Shown here piece after piece: positions 42,885 to 51,843 of a stretch of DNA of 64,000 nucleotides. This DNA comes from Candidatus Bathyarchaeota archaeon. GTDB lineage: Archaea; Thermoproteota; Bathyarchaeia; 40CM-2-53-6. The DNA is taken from positions 1-64,000 of the forward strand of contig VBBS01000026.1 in assembly GCA_005888745.1 (NCBI GenBank). The letters are read 5' to 3'. Within the stretch, counting starts at the first letter, position 1; the number at the start of each line of letters is the position of its first letter. A program made the position numbers and the translations under genes. Below the pieces are notes generated by a model. The model did not search any database. It saw only the letters and a list, made by a program, of their open reading frames with translations, and was not told the origin of the DNA.

Positions 42885-43829
42885 ATGCGATATAGGATTC
42901 TAGGCAAGACTTCGCTCAAGGTCAGCGAAGTAGGTTTTGGGGGATGGCAAATTGGCGGTAACGCCTTCGGGAATAGTTACGGGCCGACCGACGATAAACA
43001 GTCGCTCGCAGCGATAGGGAGAGCACTAGAGCTGGGATGCAACTTCTTCGATACAGCCGATGTATACGGTCACGGACACAGTGAGGAGTTGCTTGGCCAA
43101 GCTCTCAGAGGACACCGATCAGAGGTTATCATTGCCACGAAAATAGGTGGCGACTTTTACCACGGAGTCCCTAGAATGAACTTCAACCCAGACTATCTCG
43201 AGTTTGCACTCAAGAAAAGCTGTGAACGGCTGGGCACTGATTACGTTGATCTCTACCAGTTGCACAATCCTCCAACCCAACTGGTCAAAGACGGGAGAGT
43301 CTTCAAGACCCTTCAGAGACTCAGGGTCTCGGGAAAAATCAGGCATTATGGCATCTCGATCCACGATCCACAAGAGGGTCTTCTCGCGATGAGAGACCGC
43401 GAACTAGGAGCTATCCAGGTCGCATTTAATATTCTACGACAGGAGGCTAAGAACCAGCTCTTTCCGGAAGCTACTAAGAACAATGTCGGGATCATTGCCC
43501 GAGAACCGCTAGCGAACGGGTTTCTCGGCGGAAAGCTGAAGGCGGAATCCAGGTTCCCCCAGGGAGATATCCGTCACAATTTTCCACATGATTACATCTC
43601 GCAACTCACATTTGCAGCAGACAAGTTGAGGTTCCTCGAATCTAATAGTCGAACCATGGCGCAGGCAGCTATCAGGTTCGTGCTCGACCACAAAGACGTA
43701 TCGACAGTAATCCCTGGAGCGAAGACCCGTGAACATGTCGAAGATAACTTCGCTTCTTCTGGATCCCCGTCATTGACGGGCGAGGAACTTCTTCGAATCA
43801 AGTTCCTTCGCGATCAAGGGTTCACGTAG
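42885..43829 (+). CDS. Aldo-keto reductase
   Basis: 314 residues from the ATG at 42885 (MRYRILGKTSLKVSEVGFG), the standard start of the family; a GTG at 42855 would add ten residues. The catalytic tetrad is present: Asp56 and Tyr61 in NFFDTADVYGHGHSE, Lys86 in IIATKIGGD, and His127 in LYQLHNPP. The end has DHKDVSTVIPGAKTREHVEDN, the NADP-binding loop. Such enzymes reduce aldehydes, ketones or sugars with NADPH. The substrate is unknown. The DUF309 gene follows 28 bases later on the same strand. Confidence 0.9.
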   Translation: MRYRILGKTSLKVSEVGFGGWQIGGNAFGNSYGPTDDKQSLAAIGRALELGCNFFDTADVYGHGHSEELLGQALRGHRSEVIIATKIGGDFYHGVPRMNFNPDYLEFALKKSCERLGTDYVDLYQLHNPPTQLVKDGRVFKTLQRLRVSGKIRHYGISIHDPQEGLLAMRDRELGAIQVAFNILRQEAKNQLFPEATKNNVGIIAREPLANGFLGGKLKAESRFPQGDIRHNFPHDYISQLTFAADKLRFLESNSRTMAQAAIRFVLDHKDVSTVIPGAKTREHVEDNFASSGSPSLTGEELLRIKFLRDQGFT

Positions 43830-43857
43830 TATAGACCAGCGGAAGCACTGGACGAGA

Positions 43858-44460
43858 ATGATGAGATTCCTTGTGAGGCTTGTTAACAACAAGGCTTACA
43901 CGCCGAAAGACGTGAAAGTTTTACAAACGAAGATCCGAGAACTACTGGGGTCCGCAGATATGATCGGAAACCTCAGGGTAAGTACTAGTGCGATCGAATT
44001 CGACCTCTTCGCAGAACAATCCGATCTCAACAGATCTAGGAATCTCCTGGAGGCAAAGATCTCTAAGGTCGTTACGCTCAGATCCCTTGATTCCAGAAGT
44101 TCTACAAGAGAGGATAGCGACGCGCTTCGAGAAGGAATCGACTTGTTCAATCAAGAGAGGTTCTGGGAGGCTCACGAGGTCCTGGAGGAGATCTGGCATC
44201 CTGCAACGGGCGTCGACCGAGATGCTATTCAAGGCCTGATTCTGACAGCTGCAGCGCTCGTTCATTACCAGAGAAACGAGAAATCTGTTTGCGTCTCAAT
44301 CCTTGGCAGGGCCAAGGAAAAGCTGGGCACACTCAACCACTTCAAAGATCTTGACATTAGAAGTCTGAGGGTTAGTATTGAGAGCATCTTGGAAAACAAC
44401 ACGCCTGTGTTGCTCCGGATCCAAGGGGTCAAAACGAAAACCCGCGCACCTCCTCCGTGA
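43858..44460 (+). CDS. DUF309-domain protein
   Basis: A 200-residue protein. The C-terminal half carries the DUF309 signature: LREGIDLFNQERFWEAHEVLEEIWHP followed by RDAIQGLILTAAALVHY. In that family the FWEAHE-x-LE-x-W helix holds a cluster of acidic and His residues, suggesting metal or ligand binding, but the function is not known. The first 90 residues are a separate, mixed alpha/beta segment. It follows the aldo-keto reductase closely, and the two may be cotranscribed. Confidence 0.75.
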   Translation: MMRFLVRLVNNKAYTPKDVKVLQTKIRELLGSADMIGNLRVSTSAIEFDLFAEQSDLNRSRNLLEAKISKVVTLRSLDSRSSTREDSDALREGIDLFNQERFWEAHEVLEEIWHPATGVDRDAIQGLILTAAALVHYQRNEKSVCVSILGRAKEKLGTLNHFKDLDIRSLRVSIESILENNTPVLLRIQGVKTKTRAPPP

Positions 44461-44513
44461 AGGTATCTGCACCCTTTTAGCGGGAGAATTCAAGGAGACC
44501 GGGGGACGCTTCA

Positions 44514-45137
44514 ATGGCATTCGTAAACATTGACAACAGATACTCCAGCGCCCTCGCGACGATAGCTGGGATTATTCTCACCCTGACAAGACCAGTTCTA
44601 TCGAACCTAGTGCCGGGCACCGCATCGAATCCATGGGTTGGGCTATTCACAAGCCTTTCTTCCAACGGCCTGACAGTGTTCTCGGTTCTAGCCGGTATCC
44701 TCGCGATACTCGTGCAGATCGGAGGAGTCACGATCCTTCTAGGGGGCCTACTCTGCTATGCAAACCATCTGAGGTCAGGAAAGGAACTGGTCGGGCTTGG
44801 AACAACATTTGGACTGGTCGACCTCTTGACCTCAATACCATCGCTTGCATCGGGCAGTTATGGACCGCCGCTCTGGATTGCTTGGGTAGGCCTCTTTTGC
44901 GCTGTCTTCGCGGATAGACACATCAAAGGTCCGAAGGATTCGTACGCAGGAGAAGTACGAAAGCTCTTGGTTTCTCTTCGTTCCCGAATGAGCCGGGAGA
45001 GAGTTTCCAAGAAGAAGCGAGAAAGACAGGCTCGAAGAGCGCGAGCCAGAAAGAGAGCCACGAGAATCCCTGGGGTTTCAGCGAGACCATACAAACTCGG
45101 CAGCAACAGCGACGACCAGGGCCAGTCCTCCACCTAA
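44514..45137 (+). CDS. Four-helix membrane protein with basic tail
   Basis: A 207-residue protein with four hydrophobic segments at about residues 12-30, 52-72, 73-86 and 115-136. It has a 60-residue, strongly basic cytoplasmic tail (KKKRERQARRARARKRATR). The tail could bind nucleic acid or ribosomes, as in some membrane-linked ribosome-binding proteins, but that is speculation. Its last 60 bases overlap the end of the opposite-strand gene at 45078-45242. Confidence 0.6.
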   Translation: MAFVNIDNRYSSALATIAGIILTLTRPVLSNLVPGTASNPWVGLFTSLSSNGLTVFSVLAGILAILVQIGGVTILLGGLLCYANHLRSGKELVGLGTTFGLVDLLTSIPSLASGSYGPPLWIAWVGLFCAVFADRHIKGPKDSYAGEVRKLLVSLRSRMSRERVSKKKRERQARRARARKRATRIPGVSARPYKLGSNSDDQGQSST

Positions 45138-45242
45138 AAGAATTGATGGAGTGTGGAGAAGTGCGAAACCCCCCACAACGACTACTAGGAGTACGAACAG
45201 TACTAGAAGATCTGCGATGAAGTTCTTGTCCACCTGATCCAT
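45078..45242 (-). CDS. Small membrane protein, 54 residues
   Basis: Read from the ATG at 45242 (MDQVDKNFIADLLVLFV...), it gives two hydrophobic segments, LLVLFVLLVVVVGGFAL and ILLGGGLALVVAVAAEFVW. A longer frame back to 45425 would overlap the proline dehydrogenase 3' end and adds a sequence with no protein-like features. The convergent gene overlaps its last 60 bases. The function is unknown. Confidence 0.45.
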   Translation of the reverse strand: MDQVDKNFIADLLVLFVLLVVVVGGFALLHTPSILLGGGLALVVAVAAEFVWSR

Positions 45243-45336
45243 AGCAACGTCTTCTCCGTTTTCAGCTTCATTTTTCGAATGTTTAGCGGGCGATTCGAAA
45301 CTGTAGATAAGCTCTGCTCCTCTTTCTTTGTTTGGC

Positions 45337-46188
45337 TTAGCCGGTGATGGATCGAAGCAGGAGTAGAATGTTCCGCTTTCGCTCGCGCATTCTTCGCTTG
45401 CTATAGTTGTACCATTCTGGTCCATAGGGAATGTATTCGCTTACACGGTACCCTTCTTTTACCAAGTTTGGCTTGACGTCGTCTCTTATGCCCTTCAGCA
45501 ATTGGAATTCGAAGTCTCGTTTGTAGTCCTGGGATAGGATTCTCGCCTTATCGATGAGTTTTCCATCATGTGTGCCGATACCGAAATGGTCTCCTTGCTC
45601 GAAGAGAATTGCCATGAGCTTGAGATAGTTGGCGTCAACATCACTTCTCTTCTTGTAAGCCACCTCTGCGTTCTCAGGGTAGGCGCCCTTCACCAGCCGG
45701 ACTATTCCTCCGCGAGGGAGGAGGTCTTTGAGGTCAGACTCGGTTCGTTTCATGTTTGCTTGCAAGCAAACACCCAACCGTGGGTAGCTGGGGAAAATTT
45801 CTGAATATGACCTAATTGTCGCCTCGGTGTAAGGTGAGTTCTCCATGTCTATCCAGACAAACTCGTCGCAGGTTTCGGCCTTTTCCACAATTCCGCGGAG
45901 ATTCGAATTGTATAGAGTAGGATTTGCAGCAAGCCCAATTTGGGACGGTTTCACAGAAATTGTGCCCTCGATCCTCTCTGCCCGTATACGATCCAAGAGC
46001 TTGAGGTATTCTTCGGTGTAGCTTTGAATTAGCTTCTGGTCCGGAGTGTGTTCGCCTAGCCGGTTGAGGATTGCCCTGAGTTCTCTGTTGTTCGCGTCGT
46101 GGGCGACTTTGATCGCGTCCTCAAGAGTGTATCCTGCAATCCATCTCTTTGCTACCCGGTAGAGAAGTCTTTCAGTTAGCCCTGGCAT
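45337..46188 (-). CDS. Proline dehydrogenase
   Basis: A 283-residue single-domain PRODH with the flavin-dependent beta/alpha-barrel. Landmarks are GTISVKPSQIGL near the start of the barrel, VWIDMENSPYTEAT, LGVCLQANMKRTESDL, and GGIVRLVKGAYPE, followed by FGIGTHDGKLID, FEFQLLKGIRDD and EYIPYGPEWYNYSKRRMRER, the signature C-terminus that binds FAD and proline. It oxidises proline to pyrroline-5-carboxylate, passing electrons to a quinone or other acceptor. It follows the aromatic-catabolism genes on the same strand; the 1-pyrroline-5-carboxylate dehydrogenase that completes the route is not in the window. Confidence 0.9.
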   Translation of the reverse strand: MPGLTERLLYRVAKRWIAGYTLEDAIKVAHDANNRELRAILNRLGEHTPDQKLIQSYTEEYLKLLDRIRAERIEGTISVKPSQIGLAANPTLYNSNLRGIVEKAETCDEFVWIDMENSPYTEATIRSYSEIFPSYPRLGVCLQANMKRTESDLKDLLPRGGIVRLVKGAYPENAEVAYKKRSDVDANYLKLMAILFEQGDHFGIGTHDGKLIDKARILSQDYKRDFEFQLLKGIRDDVKPNLVKEGYRVSEYIPYGPEWYNYSKRRMRERKRNILLLLRSITG

Positions 46189-46261
46189 GAGACATTACCT
46201 GATGTTCCGCCATCCTAAAACTGGATTGAGGAAACCTCTCGAGGTTAAGGATTTCAGCTCT

Positions 46262-47368
46262 CTAGAGTATCGCCTCTAGAACGTCTAGCGCCATTGAATA
46301 TTCTTCCGGCCCCGACGCGTCTCTCGCAATCGATGGCAGATCCTCTCTTCGGATACCGTAGTCGCTTAGTCTCTTGGAGAGCCCGAGGTCTTTGACTAAT
46401 TCTCCGACTCCCTCGGCAGCGTGCTGCGCCTGTTTGTCCTTGCTGAGCCCTTTCAAGCCTTGTACTTCTGCTTCAGCGATCAACGCGAGCCTGTCTGGAT
46501 ATTTTCTGGCAAGGTGTTTCATTACCTCAGAAAGGGTCAGGCATGAGGTGATGCCGTGGGGTATGTTCCAAGTGGCACCGATTACTCGGCCGATCGCGTG
46601 GCTCAGCCCGGTGCCGACGCTTTGGACTCCTGCGAAGGACATCCATGCCGCCGTCTGGCACGCGAGGCGGGGCGCTATTTCATTGGGGTTGTCTGTAGAG
46701 CGCTTGAGGTTCTGGAAGAGAAGTGTGATGGATTCGAGTGCGAGAGTGTCGACGTACGGTTGGTGTCTGGGGGAGTAGATGGACTCAACTGCATGATCGA
46801 GACTCCGGATTCCGGTACAAGCCCACAGCCAAGATGGTGTATCAATCGTCATTATTGGGTCGAGAAAGATGAACCGTGGAACGAGCCTTGGATCGCGAAT
46901 CCCGGTCTTCCTTTTCGTGGTGTCATCCGTCATTCCCGCTGAATGTGAGAATTCAGCGGCTGAGAGTGTCGTGGGGATTGCAAGGTGAGCCATAGCAGAT
47001 CTGTTGAAGTTTTCTGACAGTTCTTTTACAACGACTTTCGCGGAGTCGATGGGGCTGCCGCCTCCAAGACTGATTAGAGAGTCCGCTCTTGCACTCTGCG
47101 CGTCGCTGATCGCTCGTTTTATTTCGCTGATCGGAGCGTGCTGCCTGACGCCTGAGAAGACGCCCGCGATCTTTCGTCCCGACGCTTTCTCAACTGTCTC
47201 TACCAGCCTCGTCTTGTCCGCTATGGTCTGTCCTGTTATGACAAAAGGGCGTCGTGACTTGATTCTGTCAAGCTCTTCGGCTAACCTTGAAATTGACCCG
47301 GGTCCGAAGTGAACTCGCTCGATGGGCAGGTAGGAATACTCGCCGCTGACGACTTGCGCGTTAGACAA
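46262..47368 (-). CDS. Iron-type dehydrogenase (maleylacetate-reductase-like)
   Basis: About 368 residues from a TTG at 47368; an ATG at 47455 is also in frame but would overlap the homogentisate gene by 50 bases. RVHFGPGSISRLAEEL opens the fold, SLISLGGGSPIDSAKVV binds the nucleotide, and IPTTLSAAEFSHSAG is the family loop. The metal ligands appear in RSLDHAVESIY and GLSHAIGRVIGATWNIPHGITSC. The closest general group is maleylacetate reductase/iron alcohol dehydrogenase, which reduces maleylacetate or a similar 4-oxo acid. Its place between homogentisate dioxygenase and proline dehydrogenase suggests a role in the aromatic route, perhaps handling a ring-cleavage product. Confidence 0.8.
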   Translation of the reverse strand: MSNAQVVSGEYSYLPIERVHFGPGSISRLAEELDRIKSRRPFVITGQTIADKTRLVETVEKASGRKIAGVFSGVRQHAPISEIKRAISDAQSARADSLISLGGGSPIDSAKVVVKELSENFNRSAMAHLAIPTTLSAAEFSHSAGMTDDTTKRKTGIRDPRLVPRFIFLDPIMTIDTPSWLWACTGIRSLDHAVESIYSPRHQPYVDTLALESITLLFQNLKRSTDNPNEIAPRLACQTAAWMSFAGVQSVGTGLSHAIGRVIGATWNIPHGITSCLTLSEVMKHLARKYPDRLALIAEAEVQGLKGLSKDKQAQHAAEGVGELVKDLGLSKRLSDYGIRREDLPSIARDASGPEEYSMALDVLEAIL

Positions 47369-47405
47369 AAGCGTCAGCTTTGGACTTGTAACGGGTGGAG
47401 TTTGT

Positions 47406-48581
47406 CTATTTCTTGACTGGTGTCTGCCAGCTGAAGGGGTAGTTGGGATCGTCAAGCTTCTCCGCGATCGAAGTCACCTTCAACGGCTTCTTAGTTTCGA
47501 TCATTATTGCCAGTTCGTTCGTGGAGTCTTTTCCGATGCTTGCTTCCACGGCTCCTGGTTGGGGTCCGTGGTGGACGCCCCTCCGGTGTAGTGTGAACGA
47601 TCCTACTTCTATTCCTCGACGGCTGCTGAAGTCCCCGCTTACGTAGTATAGAACCTCGTCGCTGTCAATGTTGCTGTGGTTGTATGGGACGGGTATAGCT
47701 TGGGGATGGTAGTCGAGTTTTCGCGGGACGAAGGATAGCACATCGAACCCTGGTGCTTCGAAGGTCTGATGGATCGGTGGCGGCTGGTGGACCCGACCGG
47801 TTAAGGGCTCGAAATCGTTGACGTTGAAGATCCATGGGTAGAGGTAACCGTCCCATCCTACAACATCGATAGGGTGGAAGTCGAAAACATAGGACATTAG
47901 CGAGTTGTCGATCTTGACTCGGACCTCAAACTCTCCCGACTCGTTATGCGGGGCAAGCTTCTCCGGCCGACGGAAATCTCTGTCTGCATAAGGCGCCAGT
48001 TCTACCAGCTGGCCGTAATCGTTTCTGTACCGCTTGGGAATCTCGATGGGCCCCCCGGATTCGGTAACCATGAACCGGTTGTCCTTTCCCTCCAGGTTTA
48101 CTCTGTAGGTAGTTCCTCGGGGGACGATGACAAAGTCTCCCTCGTGGAAGGGAAGGATTCCGAAGACAGATTCCAGGCTTCCCTTTCCTTCATGGATGAA
48201 GTACAGCTCGTCTCCTTGGGCGTTCCTGAAGAACCAGTCCATGCCATGGGAGGGTCGGACGGTTGAGACGAAAACATCGTCATTGTAGAACAAGGGCTGG
48301 CGTCCCTCAACCGGGTCCTTTGCCAGTTCAGTGTTCTTGGTGCGGACGTGGTGATGCCGATGGAGGTCTGGCATCCATCGAGTTATCGCGAGCTCCTCAA
48401 GCTTCTTGATGTGGGACACTTTGGTTGGGGGGTTGATGTGATATAGGGTTGAGTAGACTCCTGAGAATGCTTCGGTCCCGAAAACCTCTTCCTGGTACAA
48501 CGAGCCGTCTGGCTTTCGGAACTGGGTGTGCCTCTTGGCGGGGAGTTTGCCGAGGCTGTAATAACTGGGCAATTTGCTCAC
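47406..48581 (-). CDS. hmgA: Homogentisate 1,2-dioxygenase
   Basis: A 391-residue enzyme that opens homogentisate to maleylacetoacetate with Fe(II) and oxygen. It has the double-cupin layout. The first half carries FFRNAQGDELYFIHEGKGSLES and FHEGDFVIVPRGTTYRV. The second half carries PYNHSNIDSDEVLYYVSG and FTLHRRGVHHGPQPGAVEASIG, with the His/Glu iron ligands typical of the family. Family length is 380-440 residues. Its start overlaps the fumarylacetoacetase stop by 4 bases, and 4-hydroxyphenylpyruvate dioxygenase is two genes upstream, which fixes the pathway as tyrosine/phenylalanine breakdown. Confidence 0.92.
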   Translation of the reverse strand: MSKLPSYYSLGKLPAKRHTQFRKPDGSLYQEEVFGTEAFSGVYSTLYHINPPTKVSHIKKLEELAITRWMPDLHRHHHVRTKNTELAKDPVEGRQPLFYNDDVFVSTVRPSHGMDWFFRNAQGDELYFIHEGKGSLESVFGILPFHEGDFVIVPRGTTYRVNLEGKDNRFMVTESGGPIEIPKRYRNDYGQLVELAPYADRDFRRPEKLAPHNESGEFEVRVKIDNSLMSYVFDFHPIDVVGWDGYLYPWIFNVNDFEPLTGRVHQPPPIHQTFEAPGFDVLSFVPRKLDYHPQAIPVPYNHSNIDSDEVLYYVSGDFSSRRGIEVGSFTLHRRGVHHGPQPGAVEASIGKDSTNELAIMIETKKPLKVTSIAEKLDDPNYPFSWQTPVKK

Positions 48582-49588
48582 TCTGAGGTTTTCTCGGGGC
48601 GTATAACTTTGTTTCTCAATCCTCCCAGTCTTTCTATCTCAAGCTCCACGATGTCTCCTGGTTTGAGCCAGGAGTGCACCTCTGGTCCGAGCTCTAAGAG
48701 CGATCCTGTTCCTATGGTCCCGGATCCGAACACTTCTCCGGGTTGGAGCTGAACGGATTGCGAGGCCCGGGCTATCATCTGTGGGAAGGTCCAGTGCATC
48801 TTGTCCATGTTTCCGATCGAGAGTTGTTTGTTGTTGACTTTGGCGGTCATCTTGAGATTGAACTTGCCCGGCGCGGTCCTCCGGTCTTGTAGCTCGTCTG
48901 GGGTGACGAGCCATGGTCCGAGCGAGGTAGCGAAGTCCTTTGCCTTAGCCGGGCCCAGCCCGATTTTCATCTCGCCCACCTGAACGTCCCGCGCGCTCCA
49001 ATCGTTCATTATAGTGTAGCCTGCGATGTGGGCTTCAGCTTCCGATTCCGGTATGTCCATTCCACCTCGTCCGATTACACACGCGACCTCAAGCTCGTAG
49101 TCGAGAGTCTTAGTGTAGGATGGATAGGGCACGTTGTCTTCCGGACCATAGATTACGTGCGGGTTTGAGTAGTAGAAGGCGGGAAACTCGTACCACTCCT
49201 GCGGCATTGGAAGGCCTCTGCGGGCTCGAGCGGCTTTGACATGGTCTTCGAATGCGTAGAAGTCTCGCAGAGTCGGGGGGTCTGGAACTGGAGCCTTAAG
49301 CGCGGCGTCTTCGATACGAGTCATGAATCGATGGACGTGTTCTGGTGCTATTCTGTTGAATATCCGCCACGACACGGATTGAAGATCGTCTAGGAGTTTC
49401 GGGTTCCTAGATAGGATCTGTTTGATGGTGATGACGGCAGGTAGGTTTCGAATTGATCGTGGAGCGGAAATCTTCAGCTTTTCAGCTGTGCCGGCAACTT
49501 CGTCGATATCTAGTATCCATTCTCCCCACAGCAGCCCAGTACGGGTCTTGGTCGGCGTCTTCTCTTTGCTGTAGGAGACCAGTTTCAT
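48578..49588 (-). CDS. Fumarylacetoacetate hydrolase-family protein
   Basis: A 336-residue protein of the fumarylacetoacetase/FAH family. The metal and substrate motifs are visible: YPSYTKTLDYELEVACVIGRGGMDIPES, IAGYTIMNDWSARDVQ, and FATSLGPWLVTPDEL, with GEVFGSGTIGTGS toward the end. It cleaves fumarylacetoacetate to fumarate and acetoacetate, the last step of tyrosine breakdown. Some relatives also take maleylacetoacetate or other acylpyruvates, which would explain the missing isomerase gene. It sits 6 bases after the hydroxyphenylpyruvate dioxygenase gene. Confidence 0.88.
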   Translation of the reverse strand: MKLVSYSKEKTPTKTRTGLLWGEWILDIDEVAGTAEKLKISAPRSIRNLPAVITIKQILSRNPKLLDDLQSVSWRIFNRIAPEHVHRFMTRIEDAALKAPVPDPPTLRDFYAFEDHVKAARARRGLPMPQEWYEFPAFYYSNPHVIYGPEDNVPYPSYTKTLDYELEVACVIGRGGMDIPESEAEAHIAGYTIMNDWSARDVQVGEMKIGLGPAKAKDFATSLGPWLVTPDELQDRRTAPGKFNLKMTAKVNNKQLSIGNMDKMHWTFPQMIARASQSVQLQPGEVFGSGTIGTGSLLELGPEVHSWLKPGDIVELEIERLGGLRNKVIRPEKTSE

Positions 49589-49594
49589 CTGAGG

Positions 49595-50683
49595 CTAGAG
49601 GTTTCCCCGCTTCGCCTGTTCTGCTTCTATGGATTGGAACAGGGCCTTGAAGTTGCCTTTCCCAAATGATTCGCTTCCTTTCCTCTGGATGAGCTCGAAG
49701 AACAGTGTGGGCCGATCTTGGAGGGGTTTGGTGAATATCTGGAGCATGTAACCCTTCTCATCCTTGTCCACCAGTATGCCTAGACGTTTTAGATCATCTA
49801 TCCTCTCCGAGATTCCTCCGACGCGCTTAGGAAGTTCTGCATAGTAGCTGTCGGGTGTCCGCAGGAATTCTATTCCGCGCTCGGCCAATCTTGCGACGGT
49901 GGCGACGAGGTCTTCAGTGGAGATGGCGAGGTGTTGGACTCCGGCGCCCTTGAAGTAGTCTAGGTATTCTTGAATCTGCGATTTTCTTTTTCCCGCGGCA
50001 GGCTCGTTGATCGGGAACTTTACTGTCCCGCTGGGATTGCGCATGACTTTGGAGCGGAGGGCTGAGTATTCGGTGCTGATATCTTTGTCGTCGAAGCTGA
50101 TGAGCTGGGTGAACCCGAAGACGTTGCCGTAGAACTCCACCCAATAATCCATCTTTCCCTCTTCCACGTTAGCGACCACGTGGTCGACATGTTTCAGGCC
50201 CACGGACTCGGCTTTCCCTGGGAATGGTGTGTATCCTGGGGCGAATATTCCGCGATAGTCGTGACGTTCAATGAACGTATGTACGGTATCGCCGTAGGCT
50301 GCGATGGCAGCGCCGCGGATGGTACCGTAATCGTCCTTGAGGATCTTCGGAGCCTGTATTCCCTTGGCTCCGCGACGAATTGCTTCCTTGTATGTCCAGT
50401 CAACATCTTTGACTCGCATGGCAACGTCGGCTACACCGTCTCCATGCGTGATTACGTACCTGGAGATCGGATGGTCTGGAATTAGGGACGAGGTCAGTAG
50501 AAGTCTGATATCGCCTTGCTGCATCAGGTAGGAGGTCTTGTCCTTGACCCCTGTCTCTGGTCCGCTGTAGGCTACGGGTGCGAAGCCGAACCCGTTCTTG
50601 TAAAAGTAGCTGGCCTGTTTCGCGTTTCCAACGTAGAGCTCAACATAGTCTATTCCTTCGATAGGCAACGCATCGTTCTTCAA
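49595..50683 (-). CDS. hpd: 4-Hydroxyphenylpyruvate dioxygenase
   Basis: A 362-residue enzyme of the vicinal-oxygen-chelate fold that turns 4-hydroxyphenylpyruvate into homogentisate, with a TTG start. It shows EGIDYVELYVGNAKQASYFYKNGFGF, then VGLKHVDHVVANVEEGKMDYWVEFY, AGVQHLAISTEDLVATV, and LQIFTKPLQDRPTLFFELIQRKGS. The two His and the late Glu are the iron ligands. Size and motif order match bacterial and plant enzymes. It is the first gene of the five-gene operon; tyrosine aminotransferase, needed to make its substrate, is not present here. Confidence 0.93.
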   Translation of the reverse strand: MKNDALPIEGIDYVELYVGNAKQASYFYKNGFGFAPVAYSGPETGVKDKTSYLMQQGDIRLLLTSSLIPDHPISRYVITHGDGVADVAMRVKDVDWTYKEAIRRGAKGIQAPKILKDDYGTIRGAAIAAYGDTVHTFIERHDYRGIFAPGYTPFPGKAESVGLKHVDHVVANVEEGKMDYWVEFYGNVFGFTQLISFDDKDISTEYSALRSKVMRNPSGTVKFPINEPAAGKRKSQIQEYLDYFKGAGVQHLAISTEDLVATVARLAERGIEFLRTPDSYYAELPKRVGGISERIDDLKRLGILVDKDEKGYMLQIFTKPLQDRPTLFFELIQRKGSESFGKGNFKALFQSIEAEQAKRGNL

Positions 50684-50768
50684 TTTTGGATCGAGGGGAT
50701 TATCCTACGTTGAACCTTTTAACCTATTTCTCAACATCCGAGATGAAGGTTACGAGATCGACAGTAGG

Positions 50769-51602
50769 TTAGAGAAGATTATCGGAGAAGAAGCCTAGAA
50801 CAAGATTCTCCACCTCCTCAGGCGCGTCCTCAGGAACAAAGTGCCCGGCCTTCACCTGAGTCAACTTTGCATTCGGAATCATCTTGGTCACTCTCTCAGC
50901 ATAGATCGGGGCCGTTTTTCCTGTTCCCCAGATCACCAGGGTTGGAATTTTCAGCCGAGGAAGGCCCTGCTCTATCTCTTTCATGGGTTTGAAGCTAGGG
51001 TGTGTGGGCGAGTCCGGGAACATTCTAGGGAATGCTTGGTAGGATTTCTTCGCTTCGTCATCCGGGAAAGGTGCCCAGTAGGCTTCCATCGCACTCTCTG
51101 TAATGTTCTCTGGATTGACTGATGAATCCTTGATGATCGCAGGGGTGATTTTCGCAGCCACTTGAGGAGGGAGACGATAGTCTGATGTGAGGAAAGTGTT
51201 CATGATTACCAGACCCGCGACGTTTTGCGGGTGCCGTATCGCGTACTGCATAGCGAGGGGACCTCCCCAGTCGTGCAGTATCAGGATTACATTTCTGAGC
51301 CCTAGGGATTCGATATAGCTGGAAACTATCCTTGCGTGGTGTGGAAAGTCGTGGAGGTCCGGGTTTGGCTTTTCTGATTTTCCGAAACCCATGAGATCGA
51401 ACGCGAGGGCTCGGTGACCTGACCCCGTGATAGCCGGGACTAGACGCCTCCACATGTAGGACCAGGCTGGGTTGCCGTGAACCATTACAACCGGACGGGT
51501 GCCGGAACCCTCGTCCACGTAGTGGATTGCCAACCCGTCTAGGTGGACCCATCTTTCCGCGAAGGGCCATCCCTCGAAGTATGGCCAGCCTTGTCGGATC
51601 AT
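50769..51602 (-). CDS. Alpha/beta hydrolase (haloalkane dehalogenase-like)
   Basis: A 277-residue protein. PVVMVHGNPAWSYMWRRLVPA matches the halide-binding region (HGNP) of haloalkane dehalogenases. ILILHDWGGPLAMQYA is the nucleophile elbow with Asp instead of Ser, also with the Trp beside it. LVIWGTGKTAPI and KAGHFVPEDAPEEV hold the later acid and His. The family removes halogens from alkanes or opens epoxides, but many members act on other esters. It lies upstream of the aromatic operon on the same strand, with an 85-base gap. Confidence 0.8.
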   Translation of the reverse strand: MIRQGWPYFEGWPFAERWVHLDGLAIHYVDEGSGTRPVVMVHGNPAWSYMWRRLVPAITGSGHRALAFDLMGFGKSEKPNPDLHDFPHHARIVSSYIESLGLRNVILILHDWGGPLAMQYAIRHPQNVAGLVIMNTFLTSDYRLPPQVAAKITPAIIKDSSVNPENITESAMEAYWAPFPDDEAKKSYQAFPRMFPDSPTHPSFKPMKEIEQGLPRLKIPTLVIWGTGKTAPIYAERVTKMIPNAKLTQVKAGHFVPEDAPEEVENLVLGFFSDNLL

Positions 51603-51843
51603 CTACAAGCCTCTCGTAAACAGCCTGTTCGGTGACGAGATGCGCGGCCCTGTTGCGATATAGGGATTTAGTAGCCTCAGACTCTTCATTCAGGTACCGG
51701 GTTCTTGATTCGCTCAATATCGATTCTCTTGGGTTTTTCACAACTCGCCGCAAGTCCTTCTAAGACTGGAGTTTTTGTTTCTGCAGACGGGAGAAACTGT
51801 AATATTCCGTTGCTGCCCGCAACATCTCTCGGGCTAAGAGATC

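Noticed and set aside
47369-47455. ATG start for the iron-type dehydrogenase at 47455
   Set aside because: It would overlap the end of the homogentisate dioxygenase gene by 50 bases and adds a Pro/Thr/Arg-rich segment not expected in the family; the TTG at 47368 was preferred, without a clear ribosome site.
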